Positions 1 through 13,442 of a stretch of DNA of 64,000 nt are shown here, piece by piece; within the stretch, counting starts at the first letter, position 1; each line of letters opens with the position of its first letter. The stretch is from Paraphysomonas bandaiensis (lineage: Eukaryota; Chrysophyceae): assembly GCA_965644295.1 (NCBI GenBank), contig CBFFRP010000352.1:62001-126000 (forward strand), written 5' to 3'. The translations under genes and the position numbers were made by a program. The notes beneath the pieces are model-generated. The model ran no database searches and was not told where the DNA came from. It saw nothing but the letters and a program-made list of their open reading frames with translations.

Positions 1-3000
1 CCGCGATCACCTGTAAAACACAGACTATCAGAACAAGCGTGGCACATAAAATGAACACCTACTTTCGACTTCTGCGCCTCTGGTGCAGAAATTTTGCTGT
101 TATTATAATCATTGGTATCTGTGTTCAGGACGACACCCTCAACATCAATCGTTGAAGATTCTCCCGCTACGTGAGTGTTCTCTACAACATACATGATATA
201 AGCTCCCGGTAAGTAACTTTCTACAAACCTGTAGAAGAACCTTGCGTCCATCCCCGCGCTGTTTCAAGACATCTCTCGACAACAGAAATCTCATCTGAAT
301 TCAATTCCAAATCCAAAATTATTCCTTTTGTCGTCTGCATACAAAGTTTCGTCATGCTATCTGAAAAGAACAGAGAAAAACACTCACTTCATCTCGGGTG
401 ATGCAAATGTCCTCGCACATTCCAGCCATGACTTCTACGCCGGCAGGACTTAACGTATAACGGGAAGTTACTCGCCTGCTCCTGAATATGTATATTATGA
501 TGGTATGACAGAAGCTTAGTCAACCTCTTTCTCTGCCGTCTTTCCGTTTGTGCCTCACTGCTTCTAAATTTCTCTTGTTGTACAGATCGGACCAAACGAA
601 TAGTGACAGTGGACAACCATAACACAGCAGTATCCATATCCTCAATCATACCCATTTCATGACCCTGGTAAAAAGACGCTAAATGGCAATATATCCAACG
701 TGGTAACACACTGACCTGGGTAGATAGTAAGCTCTGGACAGACACCAGAAAATTGTTTAAAGCCAATGAACTCGTCAGCACATCAATTTGGTGTGTCACC
801 CCTGTGTTTCACATAAATGGCGCAACCGTCCACATTCAAATTCGCACCCACCTTGAGCAGCCATAAAAATAATGGTCTTAATCAAAGTGGTTGCGAAGCA
901 CAACACTTGTGAACAGCATGAGTCAATACGCATAGCCATCTTAAACGCTTTGTTGAACAGGGCAGTCAGGCCATCTGAATTCATTATACATTTAGTACGG
1001 ACTGGTGTCAATTGATAACCCCATACCAGCACTGTATGTGTCTATGGTACAGTCGAAGAGCTTTTGAGCCTGGGAGAGATTGTTTTTGACTTGATCTACA
1101 AAAGTATCTATCGCTATTCCGCCTGTCGATTGCAATACACTCATCCAAAACAACCTGTTCGCGAAGATTAATCAAACAAGATGACGAAGAAATTTACCTT
1201 TTTCTCTCGGAATTTCCTAATCCCTGCATGACGCGTCTTAGCCCTCCATCGTGAAACCCCATCGCGTGGGCACATGGGCATCCGAAAGTAATATGAAACG
1301 CAGTATCGATACCCTCAGGTGTGGGAAGAGAATTTTCTTCTTCAGCCGTATGGTTATTATCCCGGCTTTTCGATGACGACTTATGATTCCCTCTTGCTGA
1401 TATCTGCGGTAATGCAGATCCGTCCGAAGCAAAAGGAGAATGTGGATTGACAGAGTCGATGGTACTTAGCTACAAAACCAGTCACATCATTCCAAATATA
1501 CACTGTCATTGCATACATCTGTTAAATCTTTGTTCGACACTGTGCCCCAAGTCATTACATTCGTGTTGAGGTTAGTAGCACAGAATTGCCACACAGGACT
1601 TTTCTTCCAGACGCTACGTCGCAAAAATGTACCTCCAACGTCTGATACCAATAATCAGTGCAGAAAGTAACACACGTATTGAATGACCTTCCGGAATCAC
1701 ACTTCCTGGAAGCGGTTGCCCAGCCAAAATTCTTCCACAATGTTCGTAGCAGTCCTTGTAACTGCAAACAGCGCAATTAATACACGTTGTAGGGCACACA
1801 GGCATCACATACTTCTCAATCATTGCCTCTTCTATATCCTTCAAAGCGCTCTTGGTCTTCTGAAGTGCCTCCGCACGAGACACTGTGTCGATGGTATTGG
1901 AACCTGTACCCCACTCCATACTACCCCCTCCAGTAAGCATATCATCCAGTTCCTGGAGAGCGGTCTATCCCATGTATATGAGACAGTTTTACCCACGACA
2001 AAAAAAATCCACACACCTTGCTCGGTATTTTCTTCAAAGCATCTACAGTAGCAGCCAAGTCTCTTTTCACAACCTTTTTGGTTTTGTCCAGTGCAGTTGT
2101 GCGCTCTTGTATAAGCAGCTCCAGAAATGCGGAGGCAACCGTTACAGAATAACTGCATCGTATATTAAAGAGGGATTGTAACATAACTTATTTAGGTTGC
2201 CCACCGAGATGCGTATAGTTGTTCCAGTACGAATGACTGTGAATGCATGGCGTTAAAACAGTACAATGCTTCGCCATATGGTTGTGTTTTGAAATTAGAT
2301 GTCAGTGAATTTCTCCTCTGAGCCATCTCAAAGCTAGAAAGAAGCAATAGGCCGAGTTTCGCCTGCCAAACACATCAAATTTCAAATGTAAAAAGTGTAC
2401 ATAGAACAACCGAAGGTGGTGATCCACTGCTGTTTAAAGTTTCTGATAGAATCTTCATGTCCACCTTCACAACTCCCCGACTGGATGTCAGAAAGAAATC
2501 TTTTCGCATTATGCTCCGGCATACTGCAATCTGTACTCAGGATTGAATGGCTGATGAATTACATCAAAGTGGATGTGAAATCATACCTGTTGAGTTAAGT
2601 CAGTGTTGTTGTCGTTTTCACGCCTTCCTTGTCTAGTATTGGATCTAGTTTACATTCAGAACCAGGTGTAAAACAATATACAGGGACGCACTTGTAAAGA
2701 ACGATCATTATGTGCGTGTAGTCTTCAGTCATAATAGGCTCTTGCGCCATATAAAATCTTCGAACCACGCGAGAAAGCTAAAAGTATGATGACAGTATAA
2801 ATAACTTTGTAAAAATATTAAATATCGTCTCACAGTGTGTCCTCCAGAATCCGTACCCTTGTCCACTTTGCAAGCTTCTGTTCTCGATATTTGCTTCCAA
2901 TCTACACTATCATACCTATCCGGGGAGATTCCACCCACCCCCATAGAGGAAAACTTAATGCTACCAACGAAAACGACACAAAATATTTTGTCTTTTTCCT

Positions 3001-5117
3001 CTATCAGGTGTGATAATTCAACAGAGATTGACACTCCGCAGAGTGCATCATTCACCTATTCCGCATAGAAATATTAGAAATATGAAAATAAAGTTAACCA
3101 GAGTGCATTGCCTCATGATGAGCCACTGTGGGGTGTACAAATGGCGGGGGGCCTGCTGGCTTCTCTTTTTTCTCCTGTGTATAGGCGTTACATAAAAACA
3201 AATCGAGGCTCTACTCACTTTCTTCTTCTTTTTTAAACGGGGTGTCGACGAGCCCCCACCCCTGACAGCAGCAGCATATCGCTCCTCGGCAGTCAATTTC
3301 TTCTTATCGTGGATACTTAATGTGGAATCTAAAAAATAGGGCATAAAAATCGCTGAGTACATCATTATGTAAGGTCAAATACCCGAGTCTCTACGCTCCG
3401 CTGATATCAGAGTGGGCTCGCTTGAGTCAACGACATACGACACACTTTTTTCAAGAACTGTAACAGGAGTATTCTCCATCGTAGAATAGAACGAAGACTT
3501 GCTCACTTCGGAAGCGGCATCGCCTGAACATAAATTCAATTTGTATGAACAGACGTAATTCTTAGAAACGCAACGTACTCTGGTCATCTTGTACACAACC
3601 TCCAGTCGTGTCCTCGTCCTCCACTCTCCTGCGATATTTTACATATTGTCTTGAAAATATGCTAACTGTGCATTCTTACTCAAAAACAAATTCCTCTTCG
3701 TTGTCAGGTTCTCCCACCATTTCTTGATTTATGCCTTCTGCCTGGACGCATGCAGGTGACACAGTATCTCTACAGGGGTCCATGCGACCAGAACTCTGGC
3801 TACGTAGGAGTTTATGCACAATGCTCAATTTTTTATCAGATCCACGGCGAGAGCCCTCTGTTTCCGCTTCTGAACCACTATCCTATTGCCATTCATCAGT
3901 ATTTCAAGAAATATATTTAAGTTTGTTACTAACTCTGTCGTCTCCAAAGAAACCAGACTGCTCCCTTCCCCTTCTGCACAGACATGACAACCATCAAGAA
4001 GATTAAACATAAAACCACCAGAACACCTCTTGGAGAAGGACTTCCAGTGCTCCACGGTGCGCACAGCAGTTTCAGCTTGTGATTCAGCTATGCAGTCCTC
4101 TTTTTCCCAATCTCCCGCACCTTGCTGCGCCTCCTCTTCCATATCGTTTTCTTCCTCTTCCACCTCGTCAATCCCTTGGGGCTGAGTAAGTTGTTGAGAG
4201 GAACGTTGATGAATCGTAGTAGCCCTCATTCGAATTGATGAAGCTCGTTGACGAATAGTTTCACGCATGGATTTGGTATCCACTGAACGAGCCTAAAGAG
4301 CACACAGTTTACAAACGCCCTCATCAACTTACAAAGACGCAGTACAAATATACTCACACTTCCAAATAAATCTGTCCACCAGTCGATCACTCGCCTCTCT
4401 TCTGTACGTACAGCTTCCGAACTAATAGCATTTAGCCACTCTTTCATTTCACCTGCATCATTTGCCTTCAGCATGACCTCTCGGTTTGAGCGACCAGACC
4501 CCTCCGGTGCGTGCCATCGAATAGCAAAGGCAGTGTTCGCACTTACACCTGCAATTTGTCATGCTGAGTATACCGTAGAGAACAAAAAAGAATTTTAATA
4601 CCCGTATCTGTATCGCTGAGATTCCATATGATGGTGTTCTCATCTATTGCCACTGATCCAATGAGTGTAAGTTGCTCAGCAGAAGGGTAGTAGCAGAGTT
4701 CACGAATATCAGATCTCAAAATGAAAAAACGCTTCTTCCTACACACAGTATTATTAATATTTTCCCCTTCTTGTTATAAAACCACACCAGGACTTTCTCC
4801 AAGAACCCTATAAGAAAGTTATGAGAATTATACTACTAAGCTATTTCGTACCTGTTTCTTCAGATAGCCCTTCTTAATAATATCTTCCTCACAAAAATCT
4901 GCTTTCGTATTGGTTAATGGTTGCTTTCTCCCAATTAAAATGCCATAAAAACTAGACGCCTACACAAAGATAAACGTTATAATGAAAAGGATGTGTCTGT
5001 AACAGACCTCCTGCGTGTGGTAGATACGGTCTACGAAATCACCAGTATCTGTGATCTGTAAACAGATGAGGTCGAGGCAAACACAGATGTTATTACGAAC
5101 TGTACCTCAAATGACAT
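1..5117 (-). CDS. PH-domain protein, multi-exon, cut by left edge
   Basis: I place the start at 5117: a 12-nt first exon (5106-5117) encodes MSFE, followed by exons at 5008-5055, 4852-4959 and a 20-nt micro-exon at 4788-4807, all with GT-AG borders and matching phase. The spliced N-terminus gives a clear pleckstrin-homology domain. It opens with the GYLKKQGS motif, continues across the micro-exon into KKRFFIL, and ends in a helix with a conserved tryptophan (MKEWLNAI, about 4440). PH domains bind phosphoinositides or proteins at membranes. Downstream come an acidic linker (about 4100-4170), a basic lysine-rich stretch (about 3220-3310) and several small exons rich in predicted helix (about 1690-2190 and 420-800). 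I could not assign these to a family, and not every splice site left of 3600 is resolved. The frame is open at position 1, so the C-terminus is missing. The PH assignment is firm; the overall function is unknown. Confidence 0.7.
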
Positions 5118-7040
5118 GAAACTTTACTAATCCTATGAAAGCGCTCGGTATGAACTATCGAATAATGCGTTAACAACGAGCTAACGACCAAATATCTGGC
5201 TCTTAAATAATACACCTTTCTGCATAGACTATCTTGAGGTGTGAGTGATCAGATTACAACAACATCCCTATATATAAGCCGGAGGGGTTGATTATATACA
5301 GTAAGGGGCTGTGCTATGTTAGGGATGTATGTAGCATAGGGCATAGAGGATATGCATATGAACCCACTCAGAAGTCGAAAGAGAGGAAGTGAAATAAATC
5401 TCCTCTAGGCATACCATACCACGGCATACACTGCTGTATAAAATGCGAAGAGAACCCACTGGACTGGTTCGGTGTAGTACTTCGACTACGATCGTATACG
5501 TCGTATACCGTCCAGAGCATACTTCATACGGAAAGATATACAGCAGCAGCTCCCCAGTATGAAGAGTGAGGCCCATCATCCATATATAAGCCACCAGTGC
5601 CGTACACACAGCGACATATATATGTACCCCAGACAATTATCCATCTGCGATTATTTAAATGAACCTTCGGTTATCCCCCTTCGAAACAAGTCACAGAAAT
5701 TCATCTCCACCTGTCCTGTGGACACACTGAATGGATTCTATGCAACGTCCTCATAGGAATGATTTCACATAGAAGGCTCACTGTTTGGGAGCAGCAGAAG
5801 TTGTAACATCCCTTACAGCAACATTATCGCTAGGGGAATGAAACGCACGCTACAATCCTCAAAGTAACTGTAGCATCAGTATACGAAGACCGGCGCAGAA
5901 GAATGTGTACTCTCGACACTTTGAGTGCGGCCTTTGACTCCCTTACTTCCAACCTACTTTGCACCGCGTGGGCAAAAAAGAACCTGGAATTCCAAATGAT
6001 ATAGTAATGACTGAGGACTCGGCGAAAATGAACTCACACATTTATGACAAACCATAAATTGAACAAAGAGTCCTCAATCAATTACCCTAAGGCACACTCC
6101 TTAGCTTAGAAGTGTAGAACTTTTCCTCTATCCAGATAATGCTGTAGCGCATGATGAAAACCACACAAATATCTCTTTTTGGAAATATAATAGAAATATA
6201 ACCACTCAGAAAGCCCTTGTGTCCTCTCTCCCTCATCAGTAGAACTGGTATCCATATGTCATATCTATACCTATCAAACTCCTCTGTAAAATACCTCAAT
6301 TCAAGTAATATATCACGTTTCCTGTTACATCTTGAAGTACTACATTAAGGGTTGTTACCTATAGTCAAGTGTCGTGATGGTGTGATGAGGACTGCATGTG
6401 TTTAATATGCTTATATCCTACTCAACTACAAGTAATAATTGAATACCGTGTTTGTGCTCTAAACTCGTATTCCTATGGTGAAGCTCCGGCATTTCTGCAA
6501 GCACCATGCCGTAACATTTATAATCAGGGGATCATACCTTGGTTGTGTTATATGCTGTACTCCAATGGTTGTGAGATGGATGTATGTCTGTATTCCCCAT
6601 CTACCCCTAGACAATGATCCGTACAGCAGTGTAATAAGAAGCCAGCTACTAGCTACAGTCTACAGCAAGATACCAGATACAGTATCTTCGTATCTATTAT
6701 ACGGTGTATGATAAATACAGTTCACAGTGTAAGATAAGTTTGTGTAGTGTTAGGGATTATTTGTGTACACACTTTACTGATTTCTGAGATACTAACAAGT
6801 AAAGATTATAGCATAAGTCGTTGTTATGATACATTACCTCTGACAAAATGAGTTTATAAGTTTATAACACTATCATTATTGTCAACTTGTGATGTTTCCG
6901 TACAACATGATATCACTTTCGTTAAGTAGTTTGCAATAAAATGTGGGGAGTAAAAAATACTCCTTCACAACAACCACATAACAAAATATTAGAAACTCTT
7001 TACAGTAGCGTAACAAACACAGACACGTATATACCAATAA
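5118..7040. other. intergenic region, upstream of the PH gene
   Basis: No convincing gene was found. Short open frames here lack splice context and any family resemblance. The part nearest the PH-gene start (about 5290-5590) has TATA-like runs and GTATAC palindromes, including two close together near 5493-5506, as in the promoter spacers elsewhere in the window. The rest (5600-7040) is AT-rich with nothing I can name. Confidence 0.5.
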
Positions 7041-9327
7041 TTACAAATTCGACATTTCTAGCCCTCTCTTCCTAATTGAACTATACGCCCTTGACTTATC
7101 ATCCCATTTGTCTAACCATTTCGACGCTAACGCTATATCTCTCGCTTCTAAATCATGCAGATGTACACACACTGCGAAAAACAAAAGTACCCGGTCTGAT
7201 GGTCGTGTCATGTTAGCCACAACCTTCTCGACTTCCAATGCGTCACTTTTGTTTTCATAATCCGAACCAATACTTAAATTCGATTCGGATTCATCATGTC
7301 GACTTGACATTGCCTTTTTCCTAGAGATAACAGCATGAGCCTAGTGGCACATCATTAGAATCGACTAGTAAAAAGTACATATAATAACCCACTCTGTTCT
7401 CGGCTTCTTCCTGCTTATCACCGAGGAGCTTATTCACAGTCCACAGTATGTATGACACTATTCGCGGCATGTGCGTACAAACAAGACCGATATCACACAT
7501 CTCTTCGTGAATGAACATGTCGTAAGCGACCTCCCTATTCGCATAATGGGTGTTTAAGAACTGAAATAGAGTCATCACACACTGCGTTAATGCTAGATTG
7601 CGTCGGGAGTTTCCAGCTATTCCTCTGAACATTACCCCATCTACCACAGGCAAAGGCTTCAAATCTCCCCTGTCTATTTCATCATCATCAAGAACCACAT
7701 CCCCTCCACCAAAGCTTTCCCACATGCTTGGCTTCTTCTCAATTTTCTTGACCACCATTGGGCCTTGTGATTTCAGTGGGCTGAGACATCACGATTTTAA
7801 TGCAAATACACAATTTATATAAGTCACTTACCGCCTTGTACTAGCAGGGGCTTTGAATACAGGGCGCGGTGGCAAACCGGGTGATCCTTCCGCTGCTCCT
7901 ACCAATGTTCGTGGCTTGGGAAGTGCAGCCACAACTCGTGCACGAGGTGGTCCCGATCGTATTGTGTTTACAGTAGCACTATGACCTACCCGTGAAGTCG
8001 ATTCATTCTCAGTAAGAAACGCAGATGAGCTATGAGTATCTGCTGATTGCGATAACCGGTCCACAGACCCTTGTGCCATGCGGGCTTGCATTTTCTTTAG
8101 TGCCTTCTTCTGCCGCTTGGCGGCCTTAGAAACTTTAATTTTTGGAAGCTTCACCTGAGTAGTAACAGCCTCAAGCGCCTCTGCTTGTGCTGCCTTCTCT
8201 TTTGCACTAATTCGCGCATCCAACTCAAGCATATCTTGCTCCTCCTTCGCTTTCAATTCAGCCTGGGCACGTTCCTCCTCCTCTGCTCTGAGGCGGGCTT
8301 GCTCCTCAGGTGAAGGAATAAGTCGTTTGAGCACTCGAGTATCACCGCAGGCAGGAGGAGGACCGTAATGTTGAATGCTGTCCATAATTACGTGCAGAAT
8401 TCGGTCGGTCCTGCGGGTCAGGATCTTCACAATATCACTGATAAGCTTCATACCAATAAACACGACATCGACCTCATCGCGCAGACGCTCTACAGTGTCC
8501 AATACGTACCGCACCACCGAGTCCTCGGCCATCTCCTCCATGAACCCCTTCAGTGCAATACGATTAAGGCATTCTAGCGAAAGACGATACAGCGACACAA
8601 CATCCATTTCTGGGTCAGTTTTTTTTGCATTCTCTTTTCGTAACTCCGCTAGCTCCTGGTCAGATACCCCTGCAGGCTCGCTCTTGACTTCGACCAACTC
8701 ATGCACTACTTTTAGTATTTCGTCTGGTAGCTTTGCTTTAAGAAGTAAAACGCTGATGCCTCTTTGACGTGATCGTACTTGGGGTTCGCTAATAAGCTTA
8801 TCAACTCGTTCTTCCATTGGCATTAGATTGTTATTTATATCCACCAGTATTTCTTTGGAGGAATTGATGTCTTTGGTGATAGGCCATACTATCTTTCCAG
8901 GCCGTACACCACTTTGAATCACTTCTAAGACAGATGACTCTTCCCTCTGGCGTACAACATAATGTCCGTCGTTTTGTAATCGTAATGTGCAATGCACGGG
9001 CGAATGATCAAATTTATCATATATTGAATCAATGAAATCGATATTCAGCTTTTGTCGTACTTCAGAAAGAAACGGAGCCCACGCTGCTTGTGCTGCTGAT
9101 TGCAGGAACTGGATATGCACATCTGCTTGAATGTGAAGAAAATCTTCTCTGGCGACATGCACTGTGACGCTGCGGTAGTTTTCCTTCAAGCGAGTTTGTC
9201 GAATCTCCTGCTCCGACTCATAAGTCGCATTATACTGAGGGAGAGTTTCATGGAACCGTATAGTTCGTTGTTCGGATATATAATTGATATAATCCTCTCC
9301 ATCTAGATCATTTCGAGTAACGTTCAT
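7041..9327 (-). CDS. hypothetical 725-aa protein
   Basis: Three exons fit: 7832-9327, 7379-7780 and 7041-7320. They are separated by a 51-nt and a 58-nt GT-AG intron, and the phases close to 726 codons. The start ATG at 9327 begins the long open frame and faces the TPS gene across a 691-bp spacer. The protein looks soluble. Residues 1-300 are mixed helix and strand without a motif I know. About residues 340-420 form a highly charged helix rich in Glu, Ala and Lys, probably a coiled coil. A basic, Ser/Pro-rich linker follows, and a conserved-looking C-terminal helical domain starts near the WESFGGGD motif. There is no signal peptide or membrane segment. I do not recognise the family and assign no function. 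Coding status is well supported by length and by phase-matched introns. Confidence 0.75.
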
Positions 9328-10018
9328 ATGATGTGGTATATGAATATTATTACAGACTATTCACACTGTTATTCCAGCAATACAACGGAAAGCTGTTGCG
9401 AAATTGAGAACGTGACATGTGAATGAGAATGTGACGACGCATGTCGAGTGGAATGTGCTCATTACAGGTGTCAAGCATGTACATAGAGCACACATGGACG
9501 TGTATGTATGTGTTGCTGGTATCATATTGTCATTAACACTCTGTTGTAACGATAACAGTAATACAGTTCTAATACAAGGTATACCGGAGTATTTTCTTTT
9601 GCTTGTTGTGTGTGTTGTTGTTGTATAGAGTACTGCTGTATATGTACTGGTGTATACGGTGCATATGGACACTTCTAGACATACAGAGAGCAGTGGGAGT
9701 ATTGAGGTGTGTGGTATGCATATGATGTACTGCTGCTGTGTACAGCAGCACGCTGCGAGTAGATTGATCCCATATGCATGTTGCTGTAGACTCCTGCAGG
9801 ACTGCAAGCACTATCTCATTTACTCATTTCCCACCTCATCTTCTGGTCGATATTATATATCCGTTTGCCAGAACTGTACGTCATGTTTATGTTGCGTGAA
9901 TAAACGCTGCTTGTCTTTAGCACTCTGCGCGTCTCCTCGTACCATGAGCTCAATTAATTAGTGACTGTATCTCTCTGTCAAACAACTGAGCATTTATACT
10001 GTCGAAACACATAATATT
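9328..10018. promoter_or_regulatory. head-to-head promoter spacer, 725-aa gene / TPS-TPP
   Basis: This 691-bp spacer separates two divergent start codons. It holds GTATAC palindromes (one near 9580 inside a longer GGTATACC, another near 9652) and alternating TGTAC and TACAG steps from about 9600 to 9740. Open frames on both strands here look like by-products of this palindromic composition. A bidirectional promoter is inferred from position; no core element was identified with certainty. Confidence 0.45.
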
Positions 10019-13000
10019 ATGGCATCATCATCCGTCATTGAAGTTGTCTTTAAGGTTCAGGCCAATACTAGATTTGGAGAAGAAATAAGACTGAGTGGGA
10101 ATCTTCCGTCGCTTGGATGTGATGATATCGATCGGGCTGTGCCTCTTGTTACTTCACCAACAGAGTTTCCATGGTGGTATAATAAAGAAGGTGATACCTT
10201 AGTAATAATGTTATATGTTTGTATTAATAATTCTATGTAGCGATATTTGTACCAGAGAATTACTTGTCAGTGAAGTACAGGTACCTCGTGTTCTCTGGAG
10301 GGAAATTTGTTCGCTATGAGGGAGGGGGTCAATTGATTAGATCTTTGAACCTAGAGCACTCAGATGATGCGACTAAGTCTACATCTGATATCCTGGATAA
10401 AGACCCAAGTCGTGGTTTATCCGACATTCCGCAGCGGACCTCAATCAACGTTCATGCCTATGCAAAAGAAATTCGTACACGCAAATTTGCCGATGTTGGA
10501 CGAAAGTCACATGATAGTATTCGAGCTAGTGACAGTGTTCTAGTTGTTTCTTATTTTTTACCTGTGGTCGTGAAGAAAGATAGCAAAGGCCGGTGGACTG
10601 CAGAATGGAACAATGAAAACATTCTCTCATTTGAAACACGCTTACGCGTGTCTTGGGTGGGTACTATCAACACCACCGAGACAATCACATCAGAAGATGA
10701 GGAAACACTTGCTGCAGTACTTCGTCTCATCAATTGCTTCCCTATATTTGTTGGAAAAGATATGCACAAGAAGTTCTATGATGTGTTCTGTAAGCAACAT
10801 CTGTGGCCAATTCTCCACCACAATGGTGATGTGTACGGCCCTGTGGGTCTGAATGGACTCGACCATCAGAATGAAAAGAACCTTTGGTTCACCTACACCA
10901 CTGTTAACAACCTCTTTCGTACGAAAGTCGTGGAAGTATATCACGAGGGTGACCTTATATGGGTTCACGGATTTCACCTAATGCTGCTGCCTTCTTTCTT
11001 ACGTCGACGAATCCAACGTGCTCGTATTGGTATTTTTCTGCACACTCCATTCCCATCTAGCGAGATATGGAAGACGTTGTGGTGCCGTGAGGAAATTTTG
11101 CAGGGGATTTTGAGTGCGGATCAGGTGGGGTTTCACCTCTATGAGTACGCCAGGCACTTCCTCACCACCTGTCGACGTGTCTTGGGCACCCATTATGAAT
11201 TTGACGCTTCTGGGAGCCTGATCGTAGAAACTGGTGGGCGTAAGATTTGTATCACTTGTATGCATGTGGGTGTAGATCACAGACATATCACACATGCAGT
11301 CAGTAGAGGGGATTTCGTTCCTGAGGTAATGTCTTGGCAGAAGAAGTTTAGTGGTAAAACCGTCATCACTGGTGAGTAGATTGTATTCAATATAGGGCGT
11401 TATAGCGAACATAGAGTCTCCCGCATGGATAGTTCTTGATTTAAATTTTGCCAGCATATTAATTTGTGTTTGTAAGGTATTGATCGCTTGGAGCGTCTAA
11501 AATGTATCCCTCTCAAGCTCGTGACTATCGAGCACTTCATCAAAGAAAACCCGGGTTATTTTGGGCGAGTGGTTTTCGTCATAATCGGTATAACTGCCCC
11601 TGAAAGAGGATCGGACTACTTACAGACACAGAGAGACGTCACATGTTTGGTGAATCGTATTAACAGAGAATATCCCGGACTCATATACTACGAGGAGCGA
11701 AAGGAGAGTCAGATGAAGCTTTTCCAACGGCTCTCTCTGTTCTGCGTATCCGATATACTCATGGTTACATCTGCCAGGTTATTTTCCAGTGTGTTTTTGC
11801 ACACAACACATTTGCATTATTTATTTTTGCCGCCTTGGTAACATTCATGTTGTAGAGATGGACTGAATCGCTTACCCGTGGAATATACACTTGCCCGATC
11901 CATTGCGAGGAAGCACCTTGAGGAAACAGCCAATAACATCTTTGAAGGCCCCGATGCGGACACCCGAGAAGGCATTGTTATCATCAGTGAATTTGTCAGC
12001 ACAGCCCGAGTTATGCGTGGGGCCCTCATAGTCAACCCTTGGAAGACAGACGAGGTCAGTTGATATGGAAGTCAGTGTGTGTTGTGGAGTATGCATGTCA
12101 ACGACGAGTGGATTATTTTTGTTCGCAGGTACAGGATGCGCTACGACGTGCCCTAACTATGGACGCCAATGAGCACGGTTCTCGTTTCCGTCGCAGTCTT
12201 GAGTTCTGTAACAGGATCACAACGGTGAAGTGGGCCGAAACTGTGCTTCAAGATCTCAAGCAGGTGGAAAAGAGCGTCGACAACTCCAATCACTCAACCC
12301 TTGGTTTGGGAATTAACTACCGTGTCTCTGGGGTGAAGGCTGGCTTCAATCCTCTTGACGTTGTCAAGGTTTCTAAAGCCTATCGTAGCTCCAGACAACG
12401 CCTCATCCTCCTTGACTGGGGAGGAACCCTCGTGGACGTCCTGGATAACTATGAGGCCTACGCGGTTGCTACAGGACATGCAACTCGCGGTGGGCCTTCA
12501 ATGGAACTTGTTGAGGTCCTTGAGGACCTATGCATGGACACCCGTAATCATGTGTTCGTCATTTCTGGCAAGGATATATATTCGATGCAAGAATTCTTCG
12601 GTGAGATTGAAGGGCTGGGCTTGGCAGCCGAACACGGATGCTATTTTCGGTATCCAAAGCATAGCGCCTACACGGGCCACAGGCACAAGTGGCAGACTAT
12701 GATATCTCTGGAGGACACGAGCTGGATGGACGCTGTGCGCAGGGTGATGGACATATATACGCAGCGCACACATGGCGCGTACATTGAGCAGAAGGGTAGC
12801 GCCATTATATGGCAGTTTCGCGACGCAGACCCAGAATTCGGGTTCATGCAAAGCAAGGAGTTGGAGGAGCATTTGACTGAAATCATATCTTCGAGGCCAC
12901 TGGAGGTGATAAGGGGCGGAGGTATTGACGACGGCTATATAGAAATCCGCCCAGAGGGATTGTCAAAAGGTCTTTTTCTTACCCATGCACTCTCCGCCTT

Positions 13001-13442
13001 GAAATCCATGGGGAGCTATGTGGACTTTGTAATGACAGTAGGAGATGATATAACTGATGAAGCAATGTTTGAGGCCACGAATCGCCTTGAAGTTGCCTCC
13101 AAGAAAGGCGGAAATCCAATGAAATGCTACAGTGTTGCGGTGGGTAAAAAGTATACAGAGGCAAAGTTCTATGTTAATGACTGCGATGCTGTAATGGAAC
13201 TACTACAAAGCCTTACCCGCGCCACTTCTTACGAGAGGAAGTACCACTCTGCACTGGATCTTTCTAACCACGGCGCAGAGGAAGATATAACTAGCCGTCG
13301 CTCTAGGAAGCTGGAATCCAGCCCTCTTCTTGCTCACCTCAGATCTAATATGTCGAATATGCCAAGGTCTAATTCAGAATCGAGGGTGAATACACTTCCG
13401 GTACGTATTGCCAAAGTTTCCACTTGTGGCGGGGATATTTGA
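10019..13442 (+). CDS. CBM20-like / trehalose-6-phosphate synthase-phosphatase fusion
   Basis: Five exons (10019-10190, 10241-11371, 11477-11777, 11856-12054, 12129-13442) close to 1039 codons. Residues 1-110 resemble a CBM20 starch-binding domain (paired tryptophans, then a VKYRYLVF strand). A GT20 trehalose-phosphate synthase domain follows. It keeps the catalytic His of FLHTPFP, the Arg and Lys of GIDRLERLK, and the Asp and Glu of RDGLNRLPVEY. A HAD-type phosphatase domain follows, with LLDWGGTL, an ISGK motif and GDDITDEAMF. Canonical enzymes make trehalose-6-phosphate from UDP-glucose and glucose-6-phosphate and then remove the phosphate. Here three signature residues differ: the SNRLP loop reads SYFLP, DYHL reads GFHL, and the second Asp of the phosphatase DxDGT motif is Gly. 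Known non-catalytic TPS homologues act as regulators, so a sensing or scaffold role is plausible. The start matches the CBM20 beginning. The C-terminal 60 residues are Ser/Arg-rich. Confidence 0.9.

Noticed and set aside
1-5117. Assigning the PH gene to a CAPS/MUN-type secretion factor
   Set aside because: PH followed by helical exons is suggestive, but no MUN signature could be aligned by eye and several splice sites are uncertain.
5319-6711. Short open frames upstream of the PH gene
   Set aside because: Biased composition, no introns, no family resemblance.
9361-9961. Several open frames on both strands between the 725-aa and TPS genes
   Set aside because: Overlapping frames in a palindromic promoter spacer; Cys/Thr/Tyr-rich composition, no splice support and no family.
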